Below are positions 1 to 10,680 of a DNA stretch of 64,000 bases, one piece after another. Origin of the DNA: Larimichthys crocea (lineage: Eukaryota; Chordata; Actinopteri; Sciaenidae); contig NC_040027.1 in NCBI RefSeq assembly GCF_000972845.2, positions 12,081,760 to 12,145,759 on the forward strand. The letters run 5' to 3'. A model generated the notes under the pieces. The model saw nothing but the letters and a program-made list of their open reading frames with translations. It was not told the DNA's origin and did not search any database. Every line of letters begins with the position of its first letter. Position 1 is the first letter of the stretch. A program made the translations under genes and the position numbers.

Positions 1-903
1 GTGGTCGACGTCTCCGCAGTCATTTAAATAAAAGTCCGAGCAAAAAGCTCGCTGTCTCTCAGAAAACGACTCTTCTGCAGAACACTGAGGTCAGCATTAT
101 TATTTAAAAGCACTCCATGGCATTGTTGAATCATTTCACATATCTAAAATGTAAAAAAAGAAAGACAAGGTAGCTGTATTAAAAACTGCCGCAGCTCATA
201 CCGCTGTTACCACTTGAAACTGCTACTAGGAGGGCCTGCAGCTCTGACAGCCCACCACTTTCCCACGCTCATGTGTCCAGCATCATGAAGTGAAGTGATA
301 AAATGTGTCACTGGGGGGAAAATATCATTATAAAATCAAAACATAGTCACACATATTGGTTAATTTATCTGTTCTTTACGCAGCCTCATTCATTCATTTG
401 ATTCTCTGATTTGCGTTAATTGGTGAAGTTGAACTCTGAACTTGGAGAGAACAGACAAAGGAAGTGGAGGATGCTCATCCCTCCTGTACTGCAGTCATCT
501 CTTGACTGAATCAGTGAACTTGCAGCACGGTGTAAATATTTCTCTGCTGCTGATGACCGGCTCCTCGCAGACATCCTGCTGGATGCTGCAGCTCGGATCA
601 TTTCATCTCAGTCTGTTTCATGCGTCTGGACCACTTCACCCTTTGATTGCAGACTTCAGCCTTTGATCAGTTGCTGGGTGGACAAAGAAGCAAAAAAAAA
701 AAAAGTTAAGTTTGTAGAAATGTACTCTGAGTAAGAGCGGAATTTGTCTTGCCTTCAAAATAAAAGCATTAGAAACTTCTTTGTCTCACAAAATGCACAC
801 CTGTCAGCTCAGTTTTTATTGCGCTTGAGGCTACATTGAGAATAGATTATGTTGACAAAGACTGTTTTTATAATTGAATACATTAAAATTGCATGATTAG
901 TCT

Positions 904-1045
904 TGCTGGAGCCAGTCCTAGCTGACATTAGGCGGGATGCACCGTGGACCAGTCACAAAGACAAACAACCACTCATACTCACATTCACACCTACGGGCGA
1001 TTTAAATTCACCAATTAACCTGCACGTCTTTGGACCTGAGTATCA
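904..1045 (+). repeat. Interspersed repeat tail (LINE/SINE-like), copy 1
   Basis: The stretch reads like the repeat seen again at 3117-3250, 31050-31250 and 55235-55370. It has the common teleost pattern 'ctggagc..atcccagctgac..t.gg', then 'caccctggac.agtcgc' and 'cacattcacacctac'. The copies are diverged and truncated, so this is an old dispersed element. The class (3' end of a LINE, or a SINE) is not certain. Confidence 0.55.
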
Positions 1046-1197
1046 CTGACAGAATAAAGAATGGAAGAATGAAAGGACCGCGTATGTGCAACGTCGCCGG
1101 CAGGTTCATTAAGAGCCGATGATTCTGGCTGCCGCCACGTCAGCAGTTCTCTTCCACCTCCTGACTAATCTAAAAATCGGCAAAGACATGGCTGATG

Positions 1198-1276
1198 TTT
1201 ATTTCTGCTAACATGGGGAACTTATGGAGAGTGACTCACTTCTGGAGCCAGCCTCAAGTGGACGTTCGAGGAACTG
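1198..1276 (-). repeat. Repeat family A, truncated copy 1
   Basis: This matches the reverse complement of the left end of family A (for example 3370-3440): the blocks for 'ctgcagttcct', 'gaggctggctccagaagtga' and 'gtcccc.atgtta' are present in reverse. Only about 80 bp remain. Family A is an unclassified interspersed element with seven copies in the window. Confidence 0.6.
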
Positions 1277-1700
1277 CTTTGGCTTCACTTTGTCACACAC
1301 AGACTTGGAGGATGCCACTTGGAGCCCAACCCACTCACATTCACACCTATAGAGTCACCAGATAGGTGAGGAGAGAACCCATTCAGCACATGCACACACA
1401 GACAGGCTTCAGCTGGGGTTAAAGGGACTGAGGGACCACCATGCACCATCACTTTGAAAAGCTGTAATTCCTTTATTCTGAAAAGATGGCCGGATATTGT
1501 GCGTGTTTCTGCTCTGGCAGCCTTGACACTGGCAACAAAAGCCTCCGTGCGCTCCGCGGCACCGCACATCCAAGGACTGTAGAAACCAGCAGACCAGAGA
1601 CAGAGAGAGAGAGAGAGGAGCAACAATTATTAATATTTAAAAAAAAAATCAGCTTTTATTTGTGTCGCTGAGAAACCACACAACTCCATCTGTGGATAAA

Positions 1701-1823
1701 ATGGAAGATTTGGGAAAAGTGCTTTTATTTGCGGACAGGTCCTCGGTCCTGTTGGACTCGTTGGCAAAGTGGATCGGAACGTTTGGGCGCCTAATTGGAG
1801 TTGTTGGCTGTTTGCGTGCGTGA
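1701..1823 (+). promoter_or_regulatory. Upstream ORF before hrh3 start
   Basis: A 40-codon ORF opens with ATG at 1701 (A at -3, G at +4, a strong initiation context) and stops with TGA at 1821-1823. The stop is one base before the ATG at 1825, which is the first in-frame candidate start of the receptor. This geometry could lower or couple translation of the receptor by termination and reinitiation. Whether the mRNA includes 1701 is unknown because the transcription start cannot be read from sequence. The peptide matches nothing I recognise. Confidence 0.45.
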
Positions 1824-1824
1824 A

Positions 1825-4800
1825 ATGAAAAAGGTGTACAATGATTGTGCCTTTGAATTAACTATGGGCGCTCACATTCTGGAGTCCAACTCCAGCGGCA
1901 ACTTGACTCCTGCTGTGTCCGAGGCTGGGACTGTCCTCCCGGGCTCGCTTGCGGTGATCTTATCGGTCCTCATGGTGACTCTGGTTGTCGTTGTGGTGGC
2001 TGGAAACGCGCTGGTCATCATGGCTTTTATTGTGGATAAAACCCTGAGAAATCAAAGCAACTACTTCTTCCTGAACCTTGCTATATCTGATTTTCTTGTG
2101 GGTGAGTTGGTGCCTCTTCTTCATCATCCTCATCATCTCCTGTCAGTTCAGTAAATTTGGTCTTTTGTTCCTCTCCATGAATGAAAACCCACCAAAAGCC
2201 AATATGTGCACACTGTAATACCCCTACAGTGTAATTATAGTGAGTCACAGCTGCTCATTGGTGACCCACCATCCTCTCTGCTTCATTCACACCCCCCTCA
2301 TTGTGCTGCAACCTCTCCAAAGAGGGCTGCTCATCTTCATCAAACATCTTTCACTTCATCTTAAGCACTCATCTGAGAGCTCTGAGGAGGTGACTGACTG
2401 TAATACAGGTTGAATCATCATCCTCTGTGTGTGTATATGTGTGTGTGTTTGTGTGTGTGTGGTTGTTCCAGGTGCCTTCTGCATCCCAGTCTACATCCCG
2501 TACAACCTGACAGGCCGGTGGATGCTGGGTAAGGGTCTCTGCAAGGTGTGGCTCGTCATGGACTACATGCTCTGCTCCGCCTCAGTCTTCAACATCGTCC
2601 TCATTAGTTATGACCGCTTCCTGTCAGTCACGAGAGCGGTAAGTACAGGCTGCGGAGGTGCTCATTACCACACACACACACACACACACACACAATGACA
2701 TACTATCACAGTCAATTCTACAATGTGTCACCCACTGGAGGAGTTTACTCTGCAGTGAGGAGTCATTGACATTCACACGCTTTAGTGCCTCACAAAGCAT
2801 GTCTGGCTTTAATCTATAATTTTGTCCAGTCAGTCTGAACACAGAGCGCGGATTGTGCGGTTAATTCAGTGGGTAAATAGTTTTGAATGCAAACATTAGC
2901 AGTCAAATCAGCGTGTACAGACAAATATAATTCAAGTCAAGAGGGCACTCAGTTAAAAAAGTGCTGCTCTCTCTGTGAAAACTGTTTTATGATGGAGATT
3001 TTAAAGTATTTAAGAGGCAGGGTGGATCTAATGAAACATGCGACTGAGTTGGTTTTTTTGGAGCCTGAGACTGAAATTCAGGATTTCACACCTCGCTTTC
3101 TGCTGCTTCGATTTTTGTCCATCCATCTTCCATAACTGCTACCAGGGTTGGCTGGAGCTGACATTGGGTGAGAGGCAGACAATCAACCATTCGTGCTCAC
3201 GTTCACAGCTCCAGGCGATTCAACCTTACAACACCTGGTGTTCCCCGTGAGGGATACCCATCCAAGTCCTAACCAGGTCTGACCCTGTTAGTAGAGTCCA
3301 GACTGCTACTTTATCGAGGACACATCACACCGAGTGGCAACCTCTGTGACTGTGAAGTGCCAAAAACTGCAGTTCCTCACACGTACACTTCAGGCTGGCT
3401 ACAGAACGAGTCAATTTCCATAAAGTCCCCATGTTAAAAAGCCTGAACTCACAGCAGAAATAAACATGTTTACAGCCTGGTACAAGAAACAGTTTTGGTC
3501 TCTGTAGCTAATTTCCTCGTTCATGACAACTGTACTGAGTCTGAATTTTTATAAAACTCACCTCTTCAGATTATATTAAGGCTTAAAGTTATGCATAATT
3601 AACAGCGTGGCTGTGTTGATTGACAGGTAGCTGTTGTTACAGATGGCTTACTTGAGCAACAGAGGCGCCATTCAGCCCACCTCAGGTCAGACGATGATCC
3701 AATCCGTCTTTGAAGATTTTTAAATTAGCCAAGAGGGAGAAGAGGCAGGACTGAAAACATGGCAGTGGCCAGAGCCACAGATTTAGAGCTTGACAGATAC
3801 TCCAGATGTCCATTCTCGATACTGTCAGTGATTCACACCTTTACAGTCACCATTTAACCTGCACGTCATGTCTTGGAGGAAGCCGGAGTACCTGTGACCC
3901 TACCTGTATGGGAGTAAAATCCTGGAACTGGAGAACATTTATTGCAACTTTTGGCCTCACGTGTTGCGAATCAAGTGTAACATTTCTTCCCAGAATGAAA
4001 TCTTAAGGTCTCCCAAGACGACGTGTTCATCTGTGTTTTGATTGACAGAAAACTGAAATGTTTCCAAGTGGATGATTTGTAAGCTTTCGCTGCCTGTGTC
4101 ACTTTTAATTCAGTAAGTTTGGCCGATGCCACATTTGGAGAAAAAGCCGCGGTTCGAACAGTTCTTTGCTTGTAGTTGGTGGTAAGGATGAAGTCTTATT
4201 TGTTTATTCATGAGTTTTCAGGAGGATTTCTGGGATTTACAATGGAGATGTGCAGTGTTTTGCTTTTGTAATGACCACTCCAGACTGGGGGCCAGAATCA
4301 ATTTATTAGCATCATGAAGTGGCTCTGTTTTTATAATTCATTGATTTATTTAAGTTGCTCTTTAAACCGCGGTCACATTAGCAACATCATTGTCTCACGG
4401 TGACAGCTGTTGCAGCCGCGGAGACACATTTAAGACAGATAGACTTTCAGAGGAGGTGAAGTGAAAACAAAGTGTAAAGAGAATTAACAACGGGGCGATG
4501 ACGAGTGAGGGCCGGATCTCTTTCACACTCTTGTGTTGAATCGCTGAATGCGGCTCTCAGCCCGACATTCCCCTCCTCTCTTTGGCTTAGGTGACACGCT
4601 GAGGAATAAGGCCCTTATGAGTGGGTTTTATTTACAGCATTTCTCTGCTGCTCTGAGGCGGCACAATGCAAACAGGGATTCATTTGAACAAGGCACTCTG
4701 AGCAGAAGCAAGTGCGTTTGTCAGCCAGTTTGTATGCGAGCAGCTGCGGGTCTTTGAAATGTAACAAACAGTGTTATCGTGCATCGCTGTGAGTCACACT

Positions 4801-5690
4801 CGTGCCTCTCTCTCTCTCGCTTTTTCACGCAGGTTAAATACAGAGCACAGCGAAACATGACCCGCCAGGCTGTGTTCAAGATGGTGGCGGTGTGGGTGCT
4901 GGCCTTCCTCCTCTACGGCCCCGCCATCATCTTCTGGGAGGCTATCGTCGGTCAGAGTGTCGTCCCGGCTCACGAGTGCTACGCCGAGTTTTACTTCACC
5001 TGGTACTTCCTGCTCAGCGCCTCTACCTTCGAGTTCTTCACCCCGTTTGTGTCCGTGGCTTTCTTCAACCTCAGCATCTACCTGAACATCCATCGCAGGA
5101 ACAAGAACGGAGGCGCCGGCCTCGAGGACGACGCCAAGACGCAGAGGATCGGGAACAAGAACAGAGACGGAGGAGGCTGGAACGTGTTTTTCGTGAAGAC
5201 TCGGAAGGTTTCATCCAGCGAACCTACTGCTATCTCTGCAGTAATCGAGGACGACGATGTATTGTCTCCATCCTCCAGCGGGGAGCCTAATACCAGCCAG
5301 ATATTCATACAGAGGGAGAGGTTCTCTCCTAACAGGAAAAACTCCAGGCTGTTTCAGCACACTGCCTCCTGCATGGCGCCTAGCCGCAAGACTCACGGAT
5401 CTCGTCTTTCCCGGGACAAAAAAATCGCCAAATCTTTAGCCATCATCGTCTGCATTTTTGGAATTTGCTGGGCTCCTTACACTCTACTAATGATCATTCG
5501 GGCCGCCTGTAGCGGCGCATGCGTGGCGAACTACTGGTACGAGATTACGTTCTGGCTTCTGTGGCTGAACTCCGCCATCAACCCGTTCTTGTACCCGCTG
5601 TGCCATAGCAGCTTTCGAAGGGCTTTCTCGAAGATACTGTGTCCTAAAAGACAATCGGTCCAGCCTCAGATCGAGGCTCAGTCTTGTTGA
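1825..5690 (+). CDS. hrh3: Histamine H3 receptor (Gi-coupled GPCR), 3 exons
   Basis: Exons: 1825-2101, 2472-2638, 4833-5690 (stop TGA). They sum to 1302 nt, in frame, giving about 433 aa; human HRH3 is about 445 aa. All junctions are GT..AG with matching phases. Visible features, numbered from the ATG at 1825: an N-terminal NSS/NLT glycosylation region; TM1 with GNALV; TM2 with NLAISDFLVG; the TM3 amine-binding Asp at about residue 123 in WLVMDYMLCS; a DRF motif at about 140-142; TM5 with the H3-type Glu in STFEFFTPF; a long third intracellular loop rich in Ser and acidic residues; TM6 with GICWAPY; TM7 with NPFLYP; and a C-terminal Cys near KILCP. The second-exon motif TGRW and LISYDRFLSVTRAV are typical of H3/H4 receptors, and overall similarity favours H3. 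An alternative start with strong context is the ATG at 1864. Role (family knowledge): presynaptic histamine auto- and heteroreceptor. Confidence 0.92.
2426..2462. repeat. GT-rich microsatellite
   Basis: An imperfect (GT)n run at the end of hrh3 intron 1, just before the exon 2 acceptor at 2470-2471. It occupies the place where a polypyrimidine tract would normally sit, leaving only a short 'ttgttcc' stretch. Confidence 0.85.
2669..2694. repeat. (CA)n microsatellite
   Basis: About 13 CA units, 30 bp after the exon 2 donor, in hrh3 intron 2. Together with the GT run at 2426-2462 it places complementary GT and CA tracts on both sides of exon 2. Confidence 0.9.
3117..3250 (+). repeat. Interspersed repeat tail, copy 2
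   Basis: Starts 'tccatccatcttccataact' and runs through 'ggctggagctgacattgggtgagaggc' and 'gctcacgttcacagctcca'. It is related to 904-1045, 31050-31250 and 55235-55370. The continuation expected of this repeat ('cacct..agtcacca.ttaacctgcacgtc') appears at 3825-3870, beyond a family A copy. This suggests that family A inserted into an older repeat inside hrh3 intron 2. Confidence 0.6.
3350..3800 (+). repeat. Repeat family A, copy 2 (longest)
   Basis: The most complete copy of an unclassified element. It begins near 'ctgcagttcctca', contains 'cagcagaaataaacatgttt', 'cctggtac' and 'cagttttggtctctgtagct', continues 'aatttcctcgttcatgacaa' and 'ttatattaaggcttaaagtt', and ends near 'gcaggactgaaaacatggc'. 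It lies in hrh3 intron 2. No ORF, tRNA-like head or clear terminal inverted repeat was seen, so the class is open (a nonautonomous DNA element is one option). Confidence 0.75.
3815..3905 (+). repeat. Interspersed repeat tail, continuation after family A
   Basis: 'ttcacacctttacagtcacc', then 'atttaacctgcacgtcatg' and 'ggaggaagccggagtacc'. This is the distal part of the repeat whose proximal part is at 3117-3250 (compare 31160-31235 for the uninterrupted order). It supports a nested insertion. Confidence 0.5.
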
Positions 5691-5759
5691 GATGAACTCA
5701 GATGCACTTCCATGCTTTATGAATAACTATTGTTGGTCAAACACTGTAAAAAAAAATTT

Positions 5760-5765
5760 AATAAA
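5760..5765 (+). terminator. Candidate hrh3 polyadenylation signal
   Basis: AATAAA, 70 bp after the hrh3 stop codon, overlapping a second AATAAA four bases later. It would give a very short 3' UTR. A longer transcript using a later signal cannot be excluded (an 'aataaag' lies near 6289). Confidence 0.5.
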
Positions 5766-6924
5766 TAAAAATCCATATACTGTTCTTCCATAAAAAATCG
5801 AGTTCTCAAAATGTTTGCATTTAAGTGAGCGATGCCCGGATTGTCTGACAGCAATACAGCCGTTCCTCCAGTAGTCATGAAATATGTGCTAATTTACTTA
5901 ATGACAGGTTAAAGCAGTGGACTCAAAGCGGAATATAATTGCCCTTGATTAAAGTGCCCCTAAGAGCAGATGTTTTTCAAAAGATGTACATCTTTGTTTT
6001 TTTAAGATTTATTCCTAACCTCCAGAGACAATCTGATCGACGTGCTTTCATACCACACAGTTCTTTATGTGCCGGGAAGGCTGTGAAATGATGACTTATG
6101 CAGTCGAATAGAATTTGATGACCATAATTTAGTCTTAAGATGTCGTACGAGATCTGCAGCAAGCAGCAAGTTGTTAAATTACGGTCTGTCTGCACGCTCA
6201 GATTGGAGGGAACATTTTTCATTGAGCTCCTGTTTAGATCAAATTGACGTGAAAGGAAGAGTTTTATGGTCTTTTATGTGTTTTTTAAAATAAAGTTTCA
6301 TCTCTCTCCGTATGAAACATTTTCACTCTGTGTCTTCAAAAAGATACAAATTTGAGCTTCTCAGCACGCAGCAATAGGATGACAAATGTGAAGGCCTCAA
6401 CATTCAAAGCACCTGAAAAGAAGAGAATAAGCTGCACTTGTTTACAGAGTCACAATTCACGACGTTTTATTTCATTTTATCTGAAAAGTGGCCGATGATC
6501 CAACAGAATCAACCGTTATCTGCCAACACTTAATCTGCACTTCATTTAAAAAAAATGTACTCTTGTTGATGTTTGAAATGTACAGCACTATAAAACGAGA
6601 GCAGCGTTCAAACTTTTGTACAATAATATCTATGCCAAGCTAGATGGTTGTGTTCCTTAAGTACAGTATTTCATTTAAAGACTTGACTGGTTTATACCAC
6701 CCAAACTACTTGACTACTTTGTATCTTGGCTATGAATGTGTGTTGGTGTCAGTAGCCAAAGAAAGAATAAAAAGAAAACTGCCTACAGGCTCCGTAACTG
6801 TACACGTTATTGGTAAAAATCTGAACTGTCTAGAAGGAAAAGTTTGACTTTTTTTTTTACCAAGAGTTAGACGAGTAAATTGATACCTTACTCATACCTA
6901 TAAGGAAAGTATAAAGATACAGCC

Positions 6925-7260
6925 AGAAACTGCAGTACCTCAAATGTCCACTTGATGCTGGCTCCAGAATGAGTCAGTCTCCATAAGTCCCCATGTCCAA
7001 ATGTCCAACTTCACAGCAGAAATAAACATGTTTACAGCCTGGTACAAAAACAGTTTTGGTCTCTGTAGCTAATTTCCCCATTCATGACAACTGTACTGAG
7101 AGTGAATTTATTTAGAACTCACCTGTTCAAATTATATTAAGGCTTAAAGTTATGCAGGATTAAGAGTGTGGCCCCTTTGATTGGCAGGTGGGTGCCGTTA
7201 CAGGCAACTTGTTTAAGCACCCAGGCATCATTCAGGTCCACCTATGCTGCCACACTGAGC
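6925..7260 (+). repeat. Repeat family A, copy 3
   Basis: Clear match to 3350-3800: 'cagaaactgcagtacctcaa', 'tccataagtccccatgtcc', 'cagcagaaataaacatgttt', 'gtctctgtagctaatttccc', 'tatattaaggcttaaagtta', then 'gtggcccctttgattggcag'. The distal end is lost after about 7260. Confidence 0.75.
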
Positions 7261-9949
7261 TTCACAACGGCTCTTTAGAAACCTGTGGACAACGTGACAG
7301 ATACTACATCAATGTTTTATATAGTTTATGGTCTGAAGGGAACAAAAATCTGTCTAACAGCACCTCTAAAGTTGTGGTTGTGGTCACACAGGCGAAAGCA
7401 AAAGAAGAGGTGAAGATGCAAGTGAGTGACCTGAAAAGTTTTAAACTAGAGCAAGTGACTGGAGGGAAATAACCCAGACATGACGTCTTCAGTAAGGTCT
7501 GTCTGAGACTGAGCTGAATATAACGTCTTGTGACAAGTGAAAGATTTTTTTCTGGCTCCTCTGATAAGACTGAGATAAGTCAGGTATGAGTGGGTGGACA
7601 AGAATGTTGTGTCGTGTGTTGTGCTGTGTGTGGTTTCATGGATGTACGATGCATACCCGACAAATTACCGTGGAAAACTCGCATCAGATACAAAGAAATA
7701 TTGAGGTTGTTCTTAGAAAGGCCGGTGGTCTTCATAAGAGACTTATCTCTGCTGTGAAAATAAGGAGCTCTTCCTTTGTGAAAGACTATTGTCAAGTTTT
7801 TATTATCTGATAACAAGTCCTAGATAAGTGTAAGGCATGACAGAACTGCAGCGCATTGACCTTTGATACATTTTTCCAGGACAGACGAACAGAAACCAAA
7901 TATATCCGGAAAAAAAAAACATCCTTAGAGATTTCAGACCGCCGGGAAACAACAGCATCGCTCTGCCCTGTGGGAATTATGTGGGACATTGCACTTGAGA
8001 GAAAAAACAGACACTTGTTGAAGAGACAGTTGAGGAAAACCATCGGGGAGACACGCTCTGCAGAAAACAGTTGATGGTGTTGAGAGAAAAGTCATGGCAA
8101 CTAAATGATGATTTGTTTTTGACTTCTTCCAGTCAGCGCACTTCAACATCATTTCTTTGAAAGTTGAGTATTGTAATACATCCTCCTACAGTTAACGGCG
8201 TGTGTAAACTGTTTAGATGGCAAGTTCACAAGTTCACGTACAGATGATGTTTTCAAAGCATTCCTTTCTTTCTCTCTGTTAAGAGTCGGCAACATCTCAG
8301 TCAAACTTTTGGACCGACTTCTATCACCACATTTTCCATCTCCACTTCTGACTGTGACACCACATTAAGTGGGTTTTGTTTTAAAAGAGAGTTCTGTCTC
8401 CCCCCAAAAAAAAACAAAAAAAAAAAAAGTTTTTTTGGTCGACCACGGTGGCGAGAGCTCTTGGGGATAAATAGATTTTCCGGTCTCTGTGGTGGCGTTA
8501 TTCTCCCACTGACCCCGTTTAATAATAGTGGTTTAAATGCAGCGGTTGCCGTAGGTGTGGATAAACATTTTGTGCCTGTAAAACCGGAGCTGAAAATGCT
8601 TTCCATAAACAGATATAGGAAAAAAAATGTGAGACAAGACTTGTCATACATGCTCCTCAAAATCCATCTGTCAGAATGGAAATAGACTTCTGAGTCGTGG
8701 AGCACAAGCGGCCGTTCCCTCGCTTCTCAAAACGGGTGACAAAGTCAATTTGGAGGCATTTCTTAAAAGGTCAGCCGAGGATGAGATGAAAAGACTGTGG
8801 TTTGGGTGACCTGTGCAGAGACGCAGGTGGACTTGCAAATAGAAAACAAATTGCTCAGCCGCAGCATTGGCATTGTTTCTGTGCGCTGTGGGAGACCTAA
8901 GAACCAATATTCACAGCCTTTCAAAAAGAAAATTGGAAGTGGCTCGCATGCTTTTGGTTCACGTGTGGATTGCTCTGAGACACAAATATGGTAATATAAT
9001 TGTTATTGAAAAAAAAATCAAAACAAAATCAAATAAGACACACACAGCACTGGGTTGTTGTATTTTTTAAAGCAGATGACTGTTCGACATGGCAGGGAGT
9101 GCAAATGTAGCTGCTGCTCACCGGGCAGTGCAGCATGTGTTTGGAAGATGATAAGCTCATTTGGAGAAGACAAAAGAAACACCGCTCCTGAGAATCTTCC
9201 AATGGGGATCGCTGCTTGCGAAAGCAACACGTCCCGCTTCTCGCTTTTCAAACGTTCAGTCGCGGTTTACGAGCCATTTCGGAAAAAAAAAGACGCGGCA
9301 GAGGCTTACAGTCGAGAGGAAGATTAACGCCGAGGCTGTGAAAGCTTTGTCCAAGAAAATGAAAATTATTTCAGTCGAGATATGAGCAGTGAAAGGGGAG
9401 TTTTCCACAAGGGAACCTGCAGGAGTTATTAACAAAGCGGCTGTTATCAACCTTTTAGCAAGATTCACACAGTGTGGATTCTTTTTTTTTTGTAGGTGTT
9501 TCTACATCTTCCGAAACAAAAAAGACTGTAGGGAACAGCATACTTCTCACCCACACTGAGTTAATTAAAGAAAAACTCTTCTTAATGACCCCTCATGCCC
9601 TAAACGAGCTAACTGCCTGAACAGAAACACTCTTACCACAAGAGGTCAATCAAACATGACTTTTTTCCCCACTGTGAGTTTCAGCACTTCTGTACTTCTT
9701 CCTGTTGATTGCTGCCAGCAGTGTCTGTGTATCAAAGTAAAATTGTACGTGGTGTCAGGCTGAGTGAAGAGGCTCCTGCAGGAAGCAGCTTCTGGGCAAG
9801 TCGTGAACCTTTCTTGGCAGTTTATGAACATGAATAATCGGTTCATTTACCCGTTTCATGGTTTCATCACATTTAAACAACAATCTACAGTCATGCAAGA
9901 CAATATGAGTCTATAAACAACAGTGCTTTGAGCGACACGCCAGAGTTAA

Positions 9950-10680
9950 AACAACATTATGTAGATATTGGTATTTTTGTGATTTAGCGTCCCCAGAGTG
10001 CAATCCCACCGCTGTAAATGCATTTATTATGATTATATTACTTATGATCAAAAACATCAAGCAGCCAGCTCATATTACTGACTAGTCCAACAGGAGTCAG
10101 CCCAGCTCAGCGTCTGTCTTTCAGCTTTTTACTTCACCAAGCACTCACCAACGACTAAAAGTCAGTCCCAGGTTTACTCTTGTCCGGCAGCTTTTTGCTT
10201 GGTCACTCTCTCCTTTTCTCTTCTTAGCTTCATCTGTCAATGTCCTCTTCAGTCTCTTCACCTCTGTCATTATGTCCTTGAGCACGGTTACTTTTTCCCA
10301 GTTGCCCAGCTCCTGTTCTGGCACGACACCAGCTCCACTCCCAGACAGCACTCCTGTGGTACTCTGAGCTCACAGTCTGGTCAACTCGGCTAATGAACTG
10401 AGCTAACATGAGCTAACAGCAGTTACAGCTGTCAGCAGTTTACTTCACTGTCCATCAGGAAACTCTGTAAATCACAGAGAGTTGAGGCGGAGCAGCCGGA
10501 GGACTTTAGAGAGAAAACCAGAAAACATTTTCTCCATAAAATATGATCCAGTTTCACCAAAATCAGTGAAATAGTTGGTGCTGTGTGACTTAAAATGCCG
10601 TAAAATGTGACGTACTTCTCGTGGACGATCATACCTGGAGCCCAAAGTTACACAGTGCAGAAACAGACGTACAAATGACA
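9950..10680 (-). repeat. Repeat family B, copy 1 (near full length)
   Basis: In reverse complement this matches 23440-24005 and 46350-46960. Shared blocks include 'gaacaggagctgggcaa', 'tgaaataaaagtctgaaaga' (diverged here), 'gactagtcagtaatat', and the segment 10438-10600 that matches 23470-23640 (a 'gttttctggttttc' run, 'ctccggctgctccgcctcaa', 'ctctgtgatttacagagttt'). About 700 bp long and without a convincing ORF, so it is probably nonautonomous; the class is unknown. Confidence 0.7.

Larger units (their letters stand above)
1..1700. other. 5' flank of hrh3, no gene seen
   Basis: No coding exon could be supported in this stretch. It holds repeat fragments described separately (904-1045, 1198-1276). 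A run near 1330-1365 resembles the same interspersed repeat tail (a 'cactcacattcacacctat'-type stretch). The hrh3 promoter presumably lies in the last few hundred bases, but no TATA box or initiator can be named with confidence. A GA-rich run occurs near 1598-1618. Confidence 0.5.

Noticed and set aside
4892..5290. Arg-rich plus-strand ORF and several other ORFs over hrh3 exon 3
   Set aside because: They are shadow frames of the GC-rich GPCR exon, with low-complexity composition and no family features.
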